Positions 33,449-40,965 of a DNA stretch of 40,965 nt are shown here, in pieces. The translations under genes and the position numbers were made by a program. The stretch lies in NCBI GenBank assembly GCA_030706785.1, contig JAUZNW010000009.1, positions 1 to 40,965 of the forward strand. Direction: 5' to 3'. Under the pieces are notes generated by a model, which saw nothing but the letters and a program-made list of their open reading frames with translations, was not told where the DNA came from and did no database searches. This DNA comes from Bacteroidota bacterium. GTDB taxonomy: Bacteria > Bacteroidota > Bacteroidia > Bacteroidales > VadinHA17. Every line of letters starts with the position of its first letter. The first letter of the stretch is position 1.

Positions 33449-35230
33449 CTAATAACCTTCCCTTTCAACGTAATGGGTATGAAGGAGCTCGTGTGATTTA
33501 TGGCTGTTCGGCTTATCTAGGAACTCCTTGTATATAGCCATCACATCGGGATTTTCATGTGATTTTCTGAGGACCATGTGTTCATCCTCAGAATAAATAG
33601 CCTTCATTCGGTTCTCACGGATCTCCATGCTGGTCGGTATGGGTTGTCCTCCGCCCCCGATACATCCTCCCGGGCAAGCCATTACTTCAATGAAGTGATA
33701 ATTTGCTTTCCCTTCCTTTACCCGCTTCATTATCTTATTGGCATTCGAAAGTCCGTGAGCAATAGCGACCTTAAGCTCAACGCCTTCAAGGAATTTCCAG
33801 TCATTTGTACAGCCTTCGATCTTGACTGAGGCTTCCTTGACACCATCCATACCGCGAACTGGCGTTATGTTCAGGTTTGTAAATGGTACCTCCCGTCCGG
33901 TAACAATCTCATAGGCTGTTCTCAGGGCAGCTTCCATCACGCCTCCGGTTGCACCAAAAATAACACCTGCGCCGGTCGATTCACCCATAATCGAGTCGTA
34001 ACCTGAAGGTTTAAGCACCCTGAAGTCTATTCCTGCCTGCTTTATCATCACAGCAAGCTCCCTGGTCGTAAGAACAAAATCGATGTCCTTGTACCCGCTG
34101 GCACGCATCTCGGGTCTGTCTGCCTCAAATTTCTTAGCCGTGCATGGCATAACCGAAACTGAAACCATCTTAGAAGGATCGATATTCCGCATCTTGGCAA
34201 AATAGGTTTTCGCGAGAGCACCGAACATCTGCTGAGGTGATTTGCACGTTGAAAGGTTTGGCAGGAACTCGGGATACTTATGCTCCATAAATTTAATCCA
34301 TCCAGGTGAGCAGGAGGTAAACATCGGGATCTTCGTTTTCTTATCACCTTCCACAAGGATCTTTTTAAGCCTTGTAAGCAATTCTGTGCCCTCCTCCATT
34401 ATAGTAAGGTCAGCGCTGAAATCGGTATCAAGAACTGAATCAAAACCTACCTGCTTCAGGGCGGTGACCATTTTGCCGGTAACCCTTTCACCCGGATCAT
34501 ATCCCAGATCTTCACCAAGGGCAACCCTTACTGCCGGTGCAGTCTGGACTACTACATGTTTATCCGGGTCATAGATTGCATCCCATACCTGGTCGATGTA
34601 AGTTTTCTCAACAAGTGCTCCGGTTGGGCAGCGGTTGACACACTGTCCGCAGTTGGTGCAGACCACATGGCTCATCGGCTTGTTATGGAATGATGATATT
34701 TTCTGATGAGCACCCTTGTTCGCAACAGCAATAGCTGAAATGTATTGAAGTTCTGAACACGTTCTCACGCAGCGCTGGCACCTTATGCACTTGCTATCGT
34801 CCTTAATAAATGAAGGGGATGATCTGTCAATTGTATGAGGATGATCTTCAACGAGGTCCAGGAAAATTGTATCTCCGAATGCGAACTCATTGGCAAGAGC
34901 CTGAAGCTCGCATTTCTGGTTCTTGTAACATTTCGTGCAATCGGACCTGTGCTCGGAAAGCAAAAGCTCAACAATGTGCTTCCTTGCATTTCTTACCTTG
35001 AGAGTATTGGTATGTATATCCATCCCTTCGGAAACCGGTGTTGCACATGATGCAATAAGAGTACGTTCGCCTTTCTGCTCAACAACGCATACCCTGCAGT
35101 TACCAGCTACACAAAGATCCGGGTGATTACAAAGGGTTGGTATGTTGATCTTCAGCTTCTGAGCAGCAGCAAGAACTGTGGTCCCTGCAGGTACTGATAC
35201 AAACTGGTCATTTATAGTCAGATTTATCAT
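33449..35230 (-). CDS. hydA: [FeFe] hydrogenase catalytic subunit HydA, NADH-linked trimeric type
   Basis: Catalyses reversible H2 formation. With the ATG at 35230 it has 593 aa: an N-terminal [2Fe-2S] domain (Cys34, 45, 48, 62), a His-Cys3 [4Fe-4S] site (His94, Cys98, 101, 107), two [4Fe-4S] motifs (Cys148/151/154/158 and 191/194/197/201), and the H-cluster domain with TSCSPGW (305-311), MPCTAKK (361-367) and MACPGGCIGGGGQP (517-530). The first motif has Ser where many group-A enzymes have a second Cys. It lies downstream of hydC and hydB. The frame is open to a TTG at 35287 inside hydB, but the MINLT start begins the ferredoxin fold. Probably cytoplasmic. Maturases HydEFG are not in the window. 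Confidence 0.94.
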   Translation of the reverse strand: MINLTINDQFVSVPAGTTVLAAAQKLKINIPTLCNHPDLCVAGNCRVCVVEQKGERTLIASCATPVSEGMDIHTNTLKVRNARKHIVELLLSEHRSDCTKCYKNQKCELQALANEFAFGDTIFLDLVEDHPHTIDRSSPSFIKDDSKCIRCQRCVRTCSELQYISAIAVANKGAHQKISSFHNKPMSHVVCTNCGQCVNRCPTGALVEKTYIDQVWDAIYDPDKHVVVQTAPAVRVALGEDLGYDPGERVTGKMVTALKQVGFDSVLDTDFSADLTIMEEGTELLTRLKKILVEGDKKTKIPMFTSCSPGWIKFMEHKYPEFLPNLSTCKSPQQMFGALAKTYFAKMRNIDPSKMVSVSVMPCTAKKFEADRPEMRASGYKDIDFVLTTRELAVMIKQAGIDFRVLKPSGYDSIMGESTGAGVIFGATGGVMEAALRTAYEIVTGREVPFTNLNITPVRGMDGVKEASVKIEGCTNDWKFLEGVELKVAIAHGLSNANKIMKRVKEGKANYHFIEVMACPGGCIGGGGQPIPTSMEIRENRMKAIYSEDEHMVLRKSHENPDVMAIYKEFLDKPNSHKSHELLHTHYVEREGY

Positions 35231-35255
35231 AGCTTTTCTTTTTTTCATGTATTGG

Positions 35256-36416
35256 TTAATAAATGATCTCTTCCCTGAAATTCTCAACTATTGTTCTGAA
35301 TGCATTGCCCACAGACTGCCCCAGGCCGCATTTGGAAGCTATTTTCATGGTATCGGCAAGCTTGACAAGCTCATTCAGGTAGGTTGATTTAACCTCACCT
35401 TTCTTGACCTTTTCGACACCTTTAAGGAGCTGCTGGCATCCTACCCTGCACGGCGTGCATTGTCCGCAGGACTCTTCAGTGAAGAAATCGAGATAGTTGT
35501 GAAGTACATTGTACATTGAGCGGGAGCTGTTGAAGAGCTTCATCGACCCTCCTGTCGGGACCCCCTCAAAGCCTATTATTGTATCATTGAATTTTTTCCT
35601 TGGTACACAGAAACCTGATGCGCCTCCTACCTGAACAGCCTTTGTATCCCCGTCACCGAATTCATTGACGAACTGCTGTACAGTCATTCCCAGCTCAAGC
35701 TCGAAGATCCCTGGTGTTGGTGTGTCACCGGATACAGAGAACACTTTCGATCCTCTTGAGTCTTTTGTCCCAAGCTGAGTGTATTCTTCCGGTCCATGCT
35801 TGAGGATCATCACTACGGTTACGAGTGTCTCAACGTTATTGATTGAAGTGGGTTTATAAAATACACCTGATGTAGTCGGGTACGGAGGTTTGTTGCGGGG
35901 TTCACCGCGATCGCCCTGGATCGATTCGAACAATGCGCTCTCCTCTCCGCAGATATAAGCACCACTGCCCAGACAGTACCGTATCCTGAATTTGTAACCT
36001 ATTTCATCAATCAGCTTATGGAATGCATCCAGATCCTTCATCAGCTGCGGAAGGAGGAATTTGTATTCACCCCTGAGGTAAACGATGCCCTGCTGGGCCC
36101 CTATTGCTTTTGCGGCAATTACCATACCTCCGTATACCTTGTATGCAACCCTGTCTAGTATCTCACGGTCCTTGAAAGTTCCGGGTTCGCCTTCATCGGC
36201 ATTGCATACTATATATTTCTCAGGGTCTTTTTCTGCAGCTGTATATTTCCATTTCAGTCCGGTAGGGAATCCGGCACCGCCCCTTCCCTTGAGTCCCGAT
36301 TCAAGAACCTGCTTAATGATCTCATCGCTGGTCATTTTGTAGGCCTTGGTCAGAACTTCTTTCAGATCGACTTTCTCTAATATTAGATCAACCTTATTTA
36401 GCCCTTTGATTTTCAT
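35256..36416 (-). CDS. hydB: NuoF-like FMN/NADH subunit HydB of the [FeFe] hydrogenase, short form
   Basis: NADH-binding flavoprotein subunit. The NuoF core is intact: GRGGAGFPTG (44-53, NADH/FMN), CNADEGEPGTFKDR (71-84), GAYICGEESALFESIQG (152-168) and the [4Fe-4S] ligands Cys317, 320, 323 and 363. It is only 386 aa. Bifurcating HydB proteins are usually near 600 aa, with an extra N-terminal [2Fe-2S] domain and a C-terminal 2[4Fe-4S] ferredoxin domain, and both are absent here. This favours a ferredoxin-independent NADH-dependent hydrogenase, as an inference. It sits 14 bp after hydC and 25 bp before hydA. Confidence 0.92.
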   Translation of the reverse strand: MKIKGLNKVDLILEKVDLKEVLTKAYKMTSDEIIKQVLESGLKGRGGAGFPTGLKWKYTAAEKDPEKYIVCNADEGEPGTFKDREILDRVAYKVYGGMVIAAKAIGAQQGIVYLRGEYKFLLPQLMKDLDAFHKLIDEIGYKFRIRYCLGSGAYICGEESALFESIQGDRGEPRNKPPYPTTSGVFYKPTSINNVETLVTVVMILKHGPEEYTQLGTKDSRGSKVFSVSGDTPTPGIFELELGMTVQQFVNEFGDGDTKAVQVGGASGFCVPRKKFNDTIIGFEGVPTGGSMKLFNSSRSMYNVLHNYLDFFTEESCGQCTPCRVGCQQLLKGVEKVKKGEVKSTYLNELVKLADTMKIASKCGLGQSVGNAFRTIVENFREEIIY

Positions 36417-36430
36417 GATTCACCGGATAT

Positions 36431-36895
36431 TTATTTTTGCATGTAACCTTTAATAATCTCCACCATTTTTTCAGGAGTAAGCTCAGTATAAGGCATCTCG
36501 TTTATCAGTATAGCCGGGGCCTTATGGCACCATCCGATGCAGTTTGTTTCGATCAGACTGAACTGATTGTCTGAGGTTGTTTCACCAACCTTTATCTTGA
36601 GCATATCTTCAAGAGTCTGTATTATTTCATTTTTCCCCTTCATCGAGCAGGTAATGGTCTTGCATATCCTGATAACATATTTACCTCTCTCCTGGGTATC
36701 AAGGAAAGTATAGAAGGAAGCAGTTCCGTAGACCTCGGCTGCAGATATTTCAAGCTCCTTTGCCACTTCAACCATTGCCTCATCAGTCAGGTAGTTGTAT
36801 TTCTCAACAATTCCCTGAAGAATAGGCATAAGGCTGTTCCTTGCCCGTCCGTGTTTGTCTGCCAATTTCTTAACCAGATTTCCAGTTTGGTACAT
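36431..36895 (-). CDS. hydC: NuoE-like [2Fe-2S] subunit HydC of the hydrogenase
   Basis: Thioredoxin-like [2Fe-2S] protein that passes electrons between HydB and HydA. 154 aa, with a three-helix N-terminal part and ligands Cys78, Cys83 (CKTITC) and Cys119, Cys123 (CIGWC), in the NuoE spacing. VYGTASFYTFL (55-65) is typical of the family. First gene of the hydC-hydB-hydA set. The 282-bp gap upstream separates it from the hdrA-like gene on the same strand, so it may have its own promoter, though I found no consensus match. Confidence 0.93.
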   Translation of the reverse strand: MYQTGNLVKKLADKHGRARNSLMPILQGIVEKYNYLTDEAMVEVAKELEISAAEVYGTASFYTFLDTQERGKYVIRICKTITCSMKGKNEIIQTLEDMLKIKVGETTSDNQFSLIETNCIGWCHKAPAILINEMPYTELTPEKMVEIIKGYMQK

Positions 36896-37177
36896 AACGT
36901 ATTTATTTTTAACTACATATAAAATATCTAATCGATGATTTTCTCCAGAAAGATGGGCTGTTAAAATAATAACAATCCTTGTAATAAAAACTTATATTGG
37001 TCATTAAATTGAGATCCTGCGATAATATTCATTTTAAATTCACGAAATTTTCGCGCCCGAAGATAATGATTCTTATTTCTTCTGCAAATCGGTTTTGTCA
37101 TTTTAAAATAACCAATAGCAGGTAAGGACTGCAAAATCAGCCCTAATAAATTTCTCACTTTAATGTTTTACAAGGAG
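36896..37177. other. 282-bp gap between hydC and the hdrA-like gene
   Basis: AT-rich, no credible gene. I searched for CAAAnnTA (the minus-strand -7 box) and found no match. The segment ttcacgaaattttcgcg (around 37037-37053) has loose dyad symmetry but does not fit a Rex-type site. Promoter or leader functions for the hyd genes are plausible but not shown. Confidence 0.4.
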
Positions 37178-38938
37178 TTACTTTACCTCTTCAACCGTAT
37201 TGAATAAAGCATCGACCTGTGCAAGAATCTGTTGATCGGTAAAATGTCTGCCTTTTATTGCTGATGAGGGACAGGCAGCAACACATACACCACAACCTTT
37301 GCATAGAGCGCTTATGACGTGACTTCGTTTTTTCTCTTCATCAAATTCAATGGCGCTGAACGGGCAAAGCTGATTACAGAAACGACAACCGGAGCACAGG
37401 TCTTCATTGACTTCCGAATAAAGAGCATCAACCTCAATTTTACCCTTGGCTATACGGGCAAGAATTCGTGCGGCTGCCGCTCTTGCCTGGGCCACAGTGT
37501 CGGGAATGTCCTTCGGAGCAACACATGTTCCGGCAATAAAGACTCCGTCTGTGGTGGTGGCAACAGGTTCGAGTTTGGGATGACTTTCTATGAACCACCC
37601 ATCCTTATCATGGCTTATATTAACAATGCGTGCGATTTCGTGAGCATCATCGCAGGCTTCCATACCAACCATCAGGACAACAAGGTCAGCAGGGATTTCG
37701 ATCTGTTCGCCTGAAAGCTTTTCATTTACTTCAAGGAACATTTCACAGTCATCATTGGGAGAGGCTTTATGAATGACAGGCTTATCATTCTTTTCATACA
37801 TAAGGAACAGGGTTTTGGCCTCAGATGATCTGCGATAAAACTCCTCATGCCCTTTACCAAATGCATGCATATCAATGTAAATATCAGAAATATAGCATGA
37901 AGGATGGGCTGACTTAATTTCATGCGCATATTTCAGGGCAGTCATGCAGCATACCCTTGAACAATAAGTATGGAATTCTTTGCTCCTGCTTCCCACACAA
38001 TGGATGATGGCCACATATTTAGGAGCTTTACCCTCCTTTGTTTCAATGCGTCCGGAGCGAATCATCTTTTCAAGTTCAAAGGAGGTAATTACGTTCGGCA
38101 ATTTACCATAACCATAGTGGACAATCCTTGAAGCATCGAATTCCTTGTATCCTGTGCAGACAATCACATTTCCTATATCCACTTTGACAGTCTTATCGTC
38201 TGTGACCGATTTACCGTTAAAATGCTTTATGGTAGCAGAGAAGTTCCCAATATACCCGCTAAGCTCCGTTACCTTCGAATCAAGATACACATGAATTTGT
38301 TTGTGGTCCCTGACGCGCGTGACACGTTCAGTCAGCAAATCTCTTGCAGAGTAAAGATATGGTGCTGTAAGGTCTATGCGCAACAGATTGCCTCCCAACT
38401 GGTTATTCTTTTCGACAAGGTGAACATGATAACCAGCATCAGCAAGCTCCAGGGCAGCGGTCATCCCTGCTATGCCTCCTCCGATCACCAGAACATCCGG
38501 AGTCATGTTGACAGACATGCTTTCCAGGGGTTCATGAAGTTCTACCCTGCATACAGCTGCATGGACCAGGCCTTTAGCTTTTTCTGTTGCCTCAACAGAG
38601 TCGTTGTGCACCCAGCTGCATTGCTCCCTGATATTGGCCATTTCGAAAAGATACTGGTTCAGTCCGGCAGATCTGAGAGCGTTACGGAAAGTACGCTCAT
38701 GCATATTTGGACTGCATGCAGCTACCACTACACGATCAAGTTTAAACTGCCTGATATCCTGAATTATCATTTCCTGGCCGGGATTGGAACACATGTATTT
38801 ATATGTCTTTGCAAGAGCGACGTTTGGCAGGCTGGACGCATATCTGGCAACAGCTTCTACATCGACAACTTTGGCGATGTTTGTTCCGCACCAACAGATA
38901 TATACTCCAATTTTGGGCGATTTATTTTTGTCAGCCAT
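37178..38938 (-). CDS. HdrA-like iron-sulfur flavoprotein with C-terminal ferredoxin domain
   Basis: Heterodisulfide reductase subunit A-type protein, 586 aa. It has an HdrA N-terminal domain (about 8-135) with Cys15/17, Cys50 and ACSPNMHERTF, an FAD-binding Rossmann fold starting GGGIAGMTAALEL (153-165), the CSRVCC Fe-S region in the middle, VAGTCVAPKDIPDTVAQARAA, and a 2[4Fe-4S] ferredoxin tail (Cys515/518/521/525 and 546/549/552/556). HdrA-type flavins can bifurcate electrons or serve in Qmo complexes. It starts 5 bp after the QmoC-like gene, so they are co-transcribed. Substrates are unknown. No HdrB or methanogenic partner is present. Confidence 0.9.
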   Translation of the reverse strand: MADKNKSPKIGVYICWCGTNIAKVVDVEAVARYASSLPNVALAKTYKYMCSNPGQEMIIQDIRQFKLDRVVVAACSPNMHERTFRNALRSAGLNQYLFEMANIREQCSWVHNDSVEATEKAKGLVHAAVCRVELHEPLESMSVNMTPDVLVIGGGIAGMTAALELADAGYHVHLVEKNNQLGGNLLRIDLTAPYLYSARDLLTERVTRVRDHKQIHVYLDSKVTELSGYIGNFSATIKHFNGKSVTDDKTVKVDIGNVIVCTGYKEFDASRIVHYGYGKLPNVITSFELEKMIRSGRIETKEGKAPKYVAIIHCVGSRSKEFHTYCSRVCCMTALKYAHEIKSAHPSCYISDIYIDMHAFGKGHEEFYRRSSEAKTLFLMYEKNDKPVIHKASPNDDCEMFLEVNEKLSGEQIEIPADLVVLMVGMEACDDAHEIARIVNISHDKDGWFIESHPKLEPVATTTDGVFIAGTCVAPKDIPDTVAQARAAAARILARIAKGKIEVDALYSEVNEDLCSGCRFCNQLCPFSAIEFDEEKKRSHVISALCKGCGVCVAACPSSAIKGRHFTDQQILAQVDALFNTVEEVK

Positions 38939-38943
38939 CTTGA

Positions 38944-40092
38944 TTATTTTTTATAAATGCTCTCCCTCTTGCCAATCGGAATCGCAGTCTTCCTCAGTTC
39001 GGAAAAATAGACTGCAAAAGGCCTGTATGCAAGATGAGACCATTTTGAAAAAGGTACTTCAATAGCAAGCATTGGCACAAGGACTGCCATATGAATAACG
39101 TAGGAATAATATGTTGCAACCGGCATGCCTTCAATCCTGAAAACATGCAGACGGATCCCTGAAGCTGTAGTCATAAACAAAAGGACGATAAAGATCCAAT
39201 CACTGAAATGTGACAGCTTGAATTTCTGTCCGGCCTTTTTTATCCTTCCCCAGAAGAAGAAAACCAGGCCGATAAACAATCCAAAGGTCGCATAATATCC
39301 AAGGATTCTCTGAGGATGATACCATAAATAGATATTATCAGTCTGGAACCATTTCAGATTCCCGACGATTAGGATAAACATCAGTGTATAACCAGACATT
39401 AATACCCAGTGAAAAATCCAATAGCTCTTGTCCTTGCATTTATTGAACCGTATCTGGGTGGCAAAATGAACAATCAACTGCCAGATCTGCTTAAAATAGG
39501 AGATGAAGGAAATCTTCAGGGATTTATCCTTCAGTATGGTAAAATACCACATCCGGATAATATTGGAAACCAGAAAACTGGCGATTGAAATAAGCATGAT
39601 ATGAGCTCCTATGTTGACCGTCTCGACCGGAAACATCTCATTTACCTTCACACCTCCTTCGGATGTCAAAGAGGTAACAATTCCATGAGGATTGAATACA
39701 GAAAACAACAATGCGATCAGGATACTTATGATGACTATTGCAGCCAGCTCCCACCAGTGTGACGTATAAAACCTCCTTGACAGTCCTGTCCAGTCATAAA
39801 CCGAAGTAAGGTATCTTCTCAGGATCATCATTGTATCACCCGGATCTGCATCGCGCGGACATAAATCGGAGCAGTCACCGCAGTAATAGCAAAGCCACGG
39901 ATCAAGTGAGGTTTCTAGTTTCTTTTCCAGTCCCATCTGGAGTTGCCGTATAGGTCTTCTGGGGAACCTGTTAAATTCATCTGCATGGGGACAAACAGCT
40001 GAACAATCCCCGCACTGATAGCATAACTGTATATTCTCCTTGCCAAAACGGTCAAGAACATCAATAAAGCCAGGATTGACTCTGATAGCCAT
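38944..40092 (-). CDS. QmoC/HdrC-HdrE-like membrane subunit with 2[4Fe-4S]
   Basis: A 382-aa fusion of an HdrC-like ferredoxin domain and a cytochrome b-like membrane domain. Two [4Fe-4S] motifs are at Cys24/27/30/34 and Cys68/71/74/78. About six hydrophobic segments follow (around 115-131, 161-182, 226-244, 262-281, 297-313, 330-347), with His residues such as 164, 229, 259 and 334 that could ligate haem b. This layout matches QmoC of the quinone-interacting oxidoreductase of sulfate reducers. It lies between two HdrA-like genes, the QmoA/QmoB counterparts, which suggests a membrane complex exchanging electrons with menaquinone. Confidence 0.88.
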   Translation of the reverse strand: MAIRVNPGFIDVLDRFGKENIQLCYQCGDCSAVCPHADEFNRFPRRPIRQLQMGLEKKLETSLDPWLCYYCGDCSDLCPRDADPGDTMMILRRYLTSVYDWTGLSRRFYTSHWWELAAIVIISILIALLFSVFNPHGIVTSLTSEGGVKVNEMFPVETVNIGAHIMLISIASFLVSNIIRMWYFTILKDKSLKISFISYFKQIWQLIVHFATQIRFNKCKDKSYWIFHWVLMSGYTLMFILIVGNLKWFQTDNIYLWYHPQRILGYYATFGLFIGLVFFFWGRIKKAGQKFKLSHFSDWIFIVLLFMTTASGIRLHVFRIEGMPVATYYSYVIHMAVLVPMLAIEVPFSKWSHLAYRPFAVYFSELRKTAIPIGKRESIYKK

Positions 40093-40103
40093 AGTTATTC
40101 GTT

Positions 40104-40965
40104 TTATATGGTATGAATAGTTTTAGCCCGCGTCTCAATTTCACTCAGCGGGATACTGCTCATGTGACCAATTCCTTTTTTGCTTGTGAGGCTTTTTAAT
40201 ACACCTGCTGCTACAGCGGAAGCCTGAGCCACTGTATCGGGGATATCCTTCGGCCCCTGGCACATTCCGGCTACGTATATGCCTCCTTTTTCGGTATCTG
40301 TTGGACTACCGTTATAATTCAGCTCTGAAAACCAACCGTCAGGATCCACCGATATATCCAGCATTTTGCTCAGTTCAGTTGTCCCTGCCGATGGAATGAG
40401 ACCAACCGCCAGTACCACCATGTCAGCATTGAATTCGGCCAGTCTGTCGTGGATAATATCCTCGCCCCTGACAACCATCTGGCCATTGTGCATGGACACT
40501 TTAGCCGAATGACCCCGTATTACCATTGTTCCCTCCTCTTTTATACGGTCCGCGAATTCTTCATATCCCTTTCCGAAAGCACGCATATCTATATAAAACT
40601 CGTAAACCGTAACGTCGGGTATCTTCTCCTTGATCAAATGGGCAAATTTCAGTGAATACATACAGCAGACCCGGGAACAGTATGAGTTGTATTTTTTATT
40701 TCTCGATCCTACGCAATGTATTATTGCAACACTTTTCGGCGGTATTCCATCCGGTGAGAAAACCCATTCTTCCTTCCCTGTCTTTTTGTTTAAATGTTTT
40801 GTTTTGGTTACAATCCGTCCACCAGTCGTACCAGATGCATTTGTAAGCCGTTCAAATTCAAGAGAAGTCAGCACATTCGGAAATATTCCATATCCATACT
40901 GTTCTATCTTGCTTACATCAAGTAGTTCATAGCCCGTCGCAAGAATTATATTGCCGACCTCAAGA
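40104..40965 (-). CDS. HdrA/QmoA-like flavoprotein, 5' end outside the window
   Basis: Partial: the frame continues open to the window edge (first visible codons LEVGNIILATGYELLD), leaving at least 286 aa of the C-terminal part. It shares with the neighbouring HdrA-like protein the AIIHCVGSRN, CSRVCC, AFGKGYEEF and AGMCQGPKDIPDTVAQASA blocks, so they are paralogues. It ends at ETRAKTIHTI without a ferredoxin tail, unlike its neighbour, which resembles the QmoA/QmoB difference. It starts upstream of the QmoC-like gene with an 11-bp gap. Whether it has its own N-terminal HdrA domain cannot be seen. Confidence 0.88.
   Translation of the reverse strand, partial: LEVGNIILATGYELLDVSKIEQYGYGIFPNVLTSLEFERLTNASGTTGGRIVTKTKHLNKKTGKEEWVFSPDGIPPKSVAIIHCVGSRNKKYNSYCSRVCCMYSLKFAHLIKEKIPDVTVYEFYIDMRAFGKGYEEFADRIKEEGTMVIRGHSAKVSMHNGQMVVRGEDIIHDRLAEFNADMVVLAVGLIPSAGTTELSKMLDISVDPDGWFSELNYNGSPTDTEKGGIYVAGMCQGPKDIPDTVAQASAVAAGVLKSLTSKKGIGHMSSIPLSEIETRAKTIHTI

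Noticed and set aside
35231-35287. Longer HydA from a TTG at 35287
   Set aside because: It overlaps hydB and adds residues ahead of the [2Fe-2S] domain. The ATG at 35230 fits the family; the ATG at 35248 cannot be fully excluded.
33449-36895. Calling the hydrogenase electron-bifurcating
   Set aside because: HydB lacks the accessory Fe-S domains, so only an NADH-linked call is supported.
37037-37053. Rex-type redox operator upstream of hydC
   Set aside because: The dyad ttcacgaaattttcgcg does not fit the TTGTGAA...TTCACAA pattern well enough.
36961-37158. 65-codon minus-strand frame upstream of hydC
   Set aside because: AT-rich, no recognisable features, no ribosome-binding signal; probably chance.
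37178-40965. Methanogen-type HdrABC
   Set aside because: No HdrB with CCG domains; the membrane subunit is QmoC-like.

Overview
The window looks like a chromosomal segment of an anaerobic member of the Bacteroidota, probably an environmental Bacteroidales/Marinilabiliales-type lineage. This is inferred from gene content, not from a marker gene. Supporting features are Shine-Dalgarno-poor starts, one promoter that matches the Bacteroidota -33 TTTG / -7 TAnnTTTG consensus exactly (21176-21207), a HYC_CC_PP protein, DUF3347 proteins, an uxaE/uxaC hexuronate pathway, and a group-A [FeFe] hydrogenase. No rRNA, tRNA, CRISPR array or transposase gene was seen.

Region 1 (222-14048) is a pectin/hexuronate utilisation block. 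A GH88/105 unsaturated-uronyl hydrolase diverges from a long plus-strand run: uxaC, an SDR mannonate oxidoreductase, a LarA-family nickel-pincer racemase/epimerase homologue, a Gfo/Idh/MocA dehydrogenase, gnd, an MFS acid-sugar transporter, uxaE (tagaturonate epimerase) and a Tat-exported TIM-barrel sugar isomerase. A GH35 beta-galactosidase lies downstream on the minus strand. Together they can import galacturonate and glucuronate and convert both to fructuronate and then mannonate. No mannonate dehydratase (UxuA) or KDG kinase is present. The LarA homologue plus gnd suggests instead a mannonate -> gluconate -> 6-phosphogluconate -> ribulose-5-phosphate route.

Region 2 (14075-21147) is housekeeping: an MsbA-like ABC exporter and purB (minus strand), then mqnA (futalosine menaquinone pathway), a small HTH protein followed by a clear terminator, an HD-domain hydrolase, and a serine acetyltransferase/cysteine synthase pair.

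Region 3 (21176-30634) is a copper/silver-type efflux cluster: promoter, HYC_CC_PP protein, secreted HMA metallochaperone, an unusually long CusA-type RND pump, a TolC-type outer-membrane factor with a Met-rich insert, a CusB adaptor with an N-terminal heavy-metal-binding domain and a C-terminal DUF3347 domain, a free-standing DUF3347 protein, and a CxxCH haem-binding-domain protein.

Region 4 (30647-33334, minus strand) holds dinB with a small protein of unknown function, and a nitrilase-superfamily amidohydrolase. Region 5 (33449-40965, minus strand) is the most interesting part: a trimeric NADH-linked [FeFe] hydrogenase (hydC-hydB-hydA, with a short HydB) downstream of two HdrA-like flavoproteins on either side of a QmoC-like membrane subunit. 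This suggests electron exchange between menaquinol, Hdr-type flavoproteins, NAD(H) and H2. The most upstream HdrA-like gene runs off the window.

Intergenic DNA is unusually rich in short-period, word-like repeats (a 9-bp minisatellite, 8-bp repeats, paired C-run/G-run elements). Several of them sit directly against gene ends.
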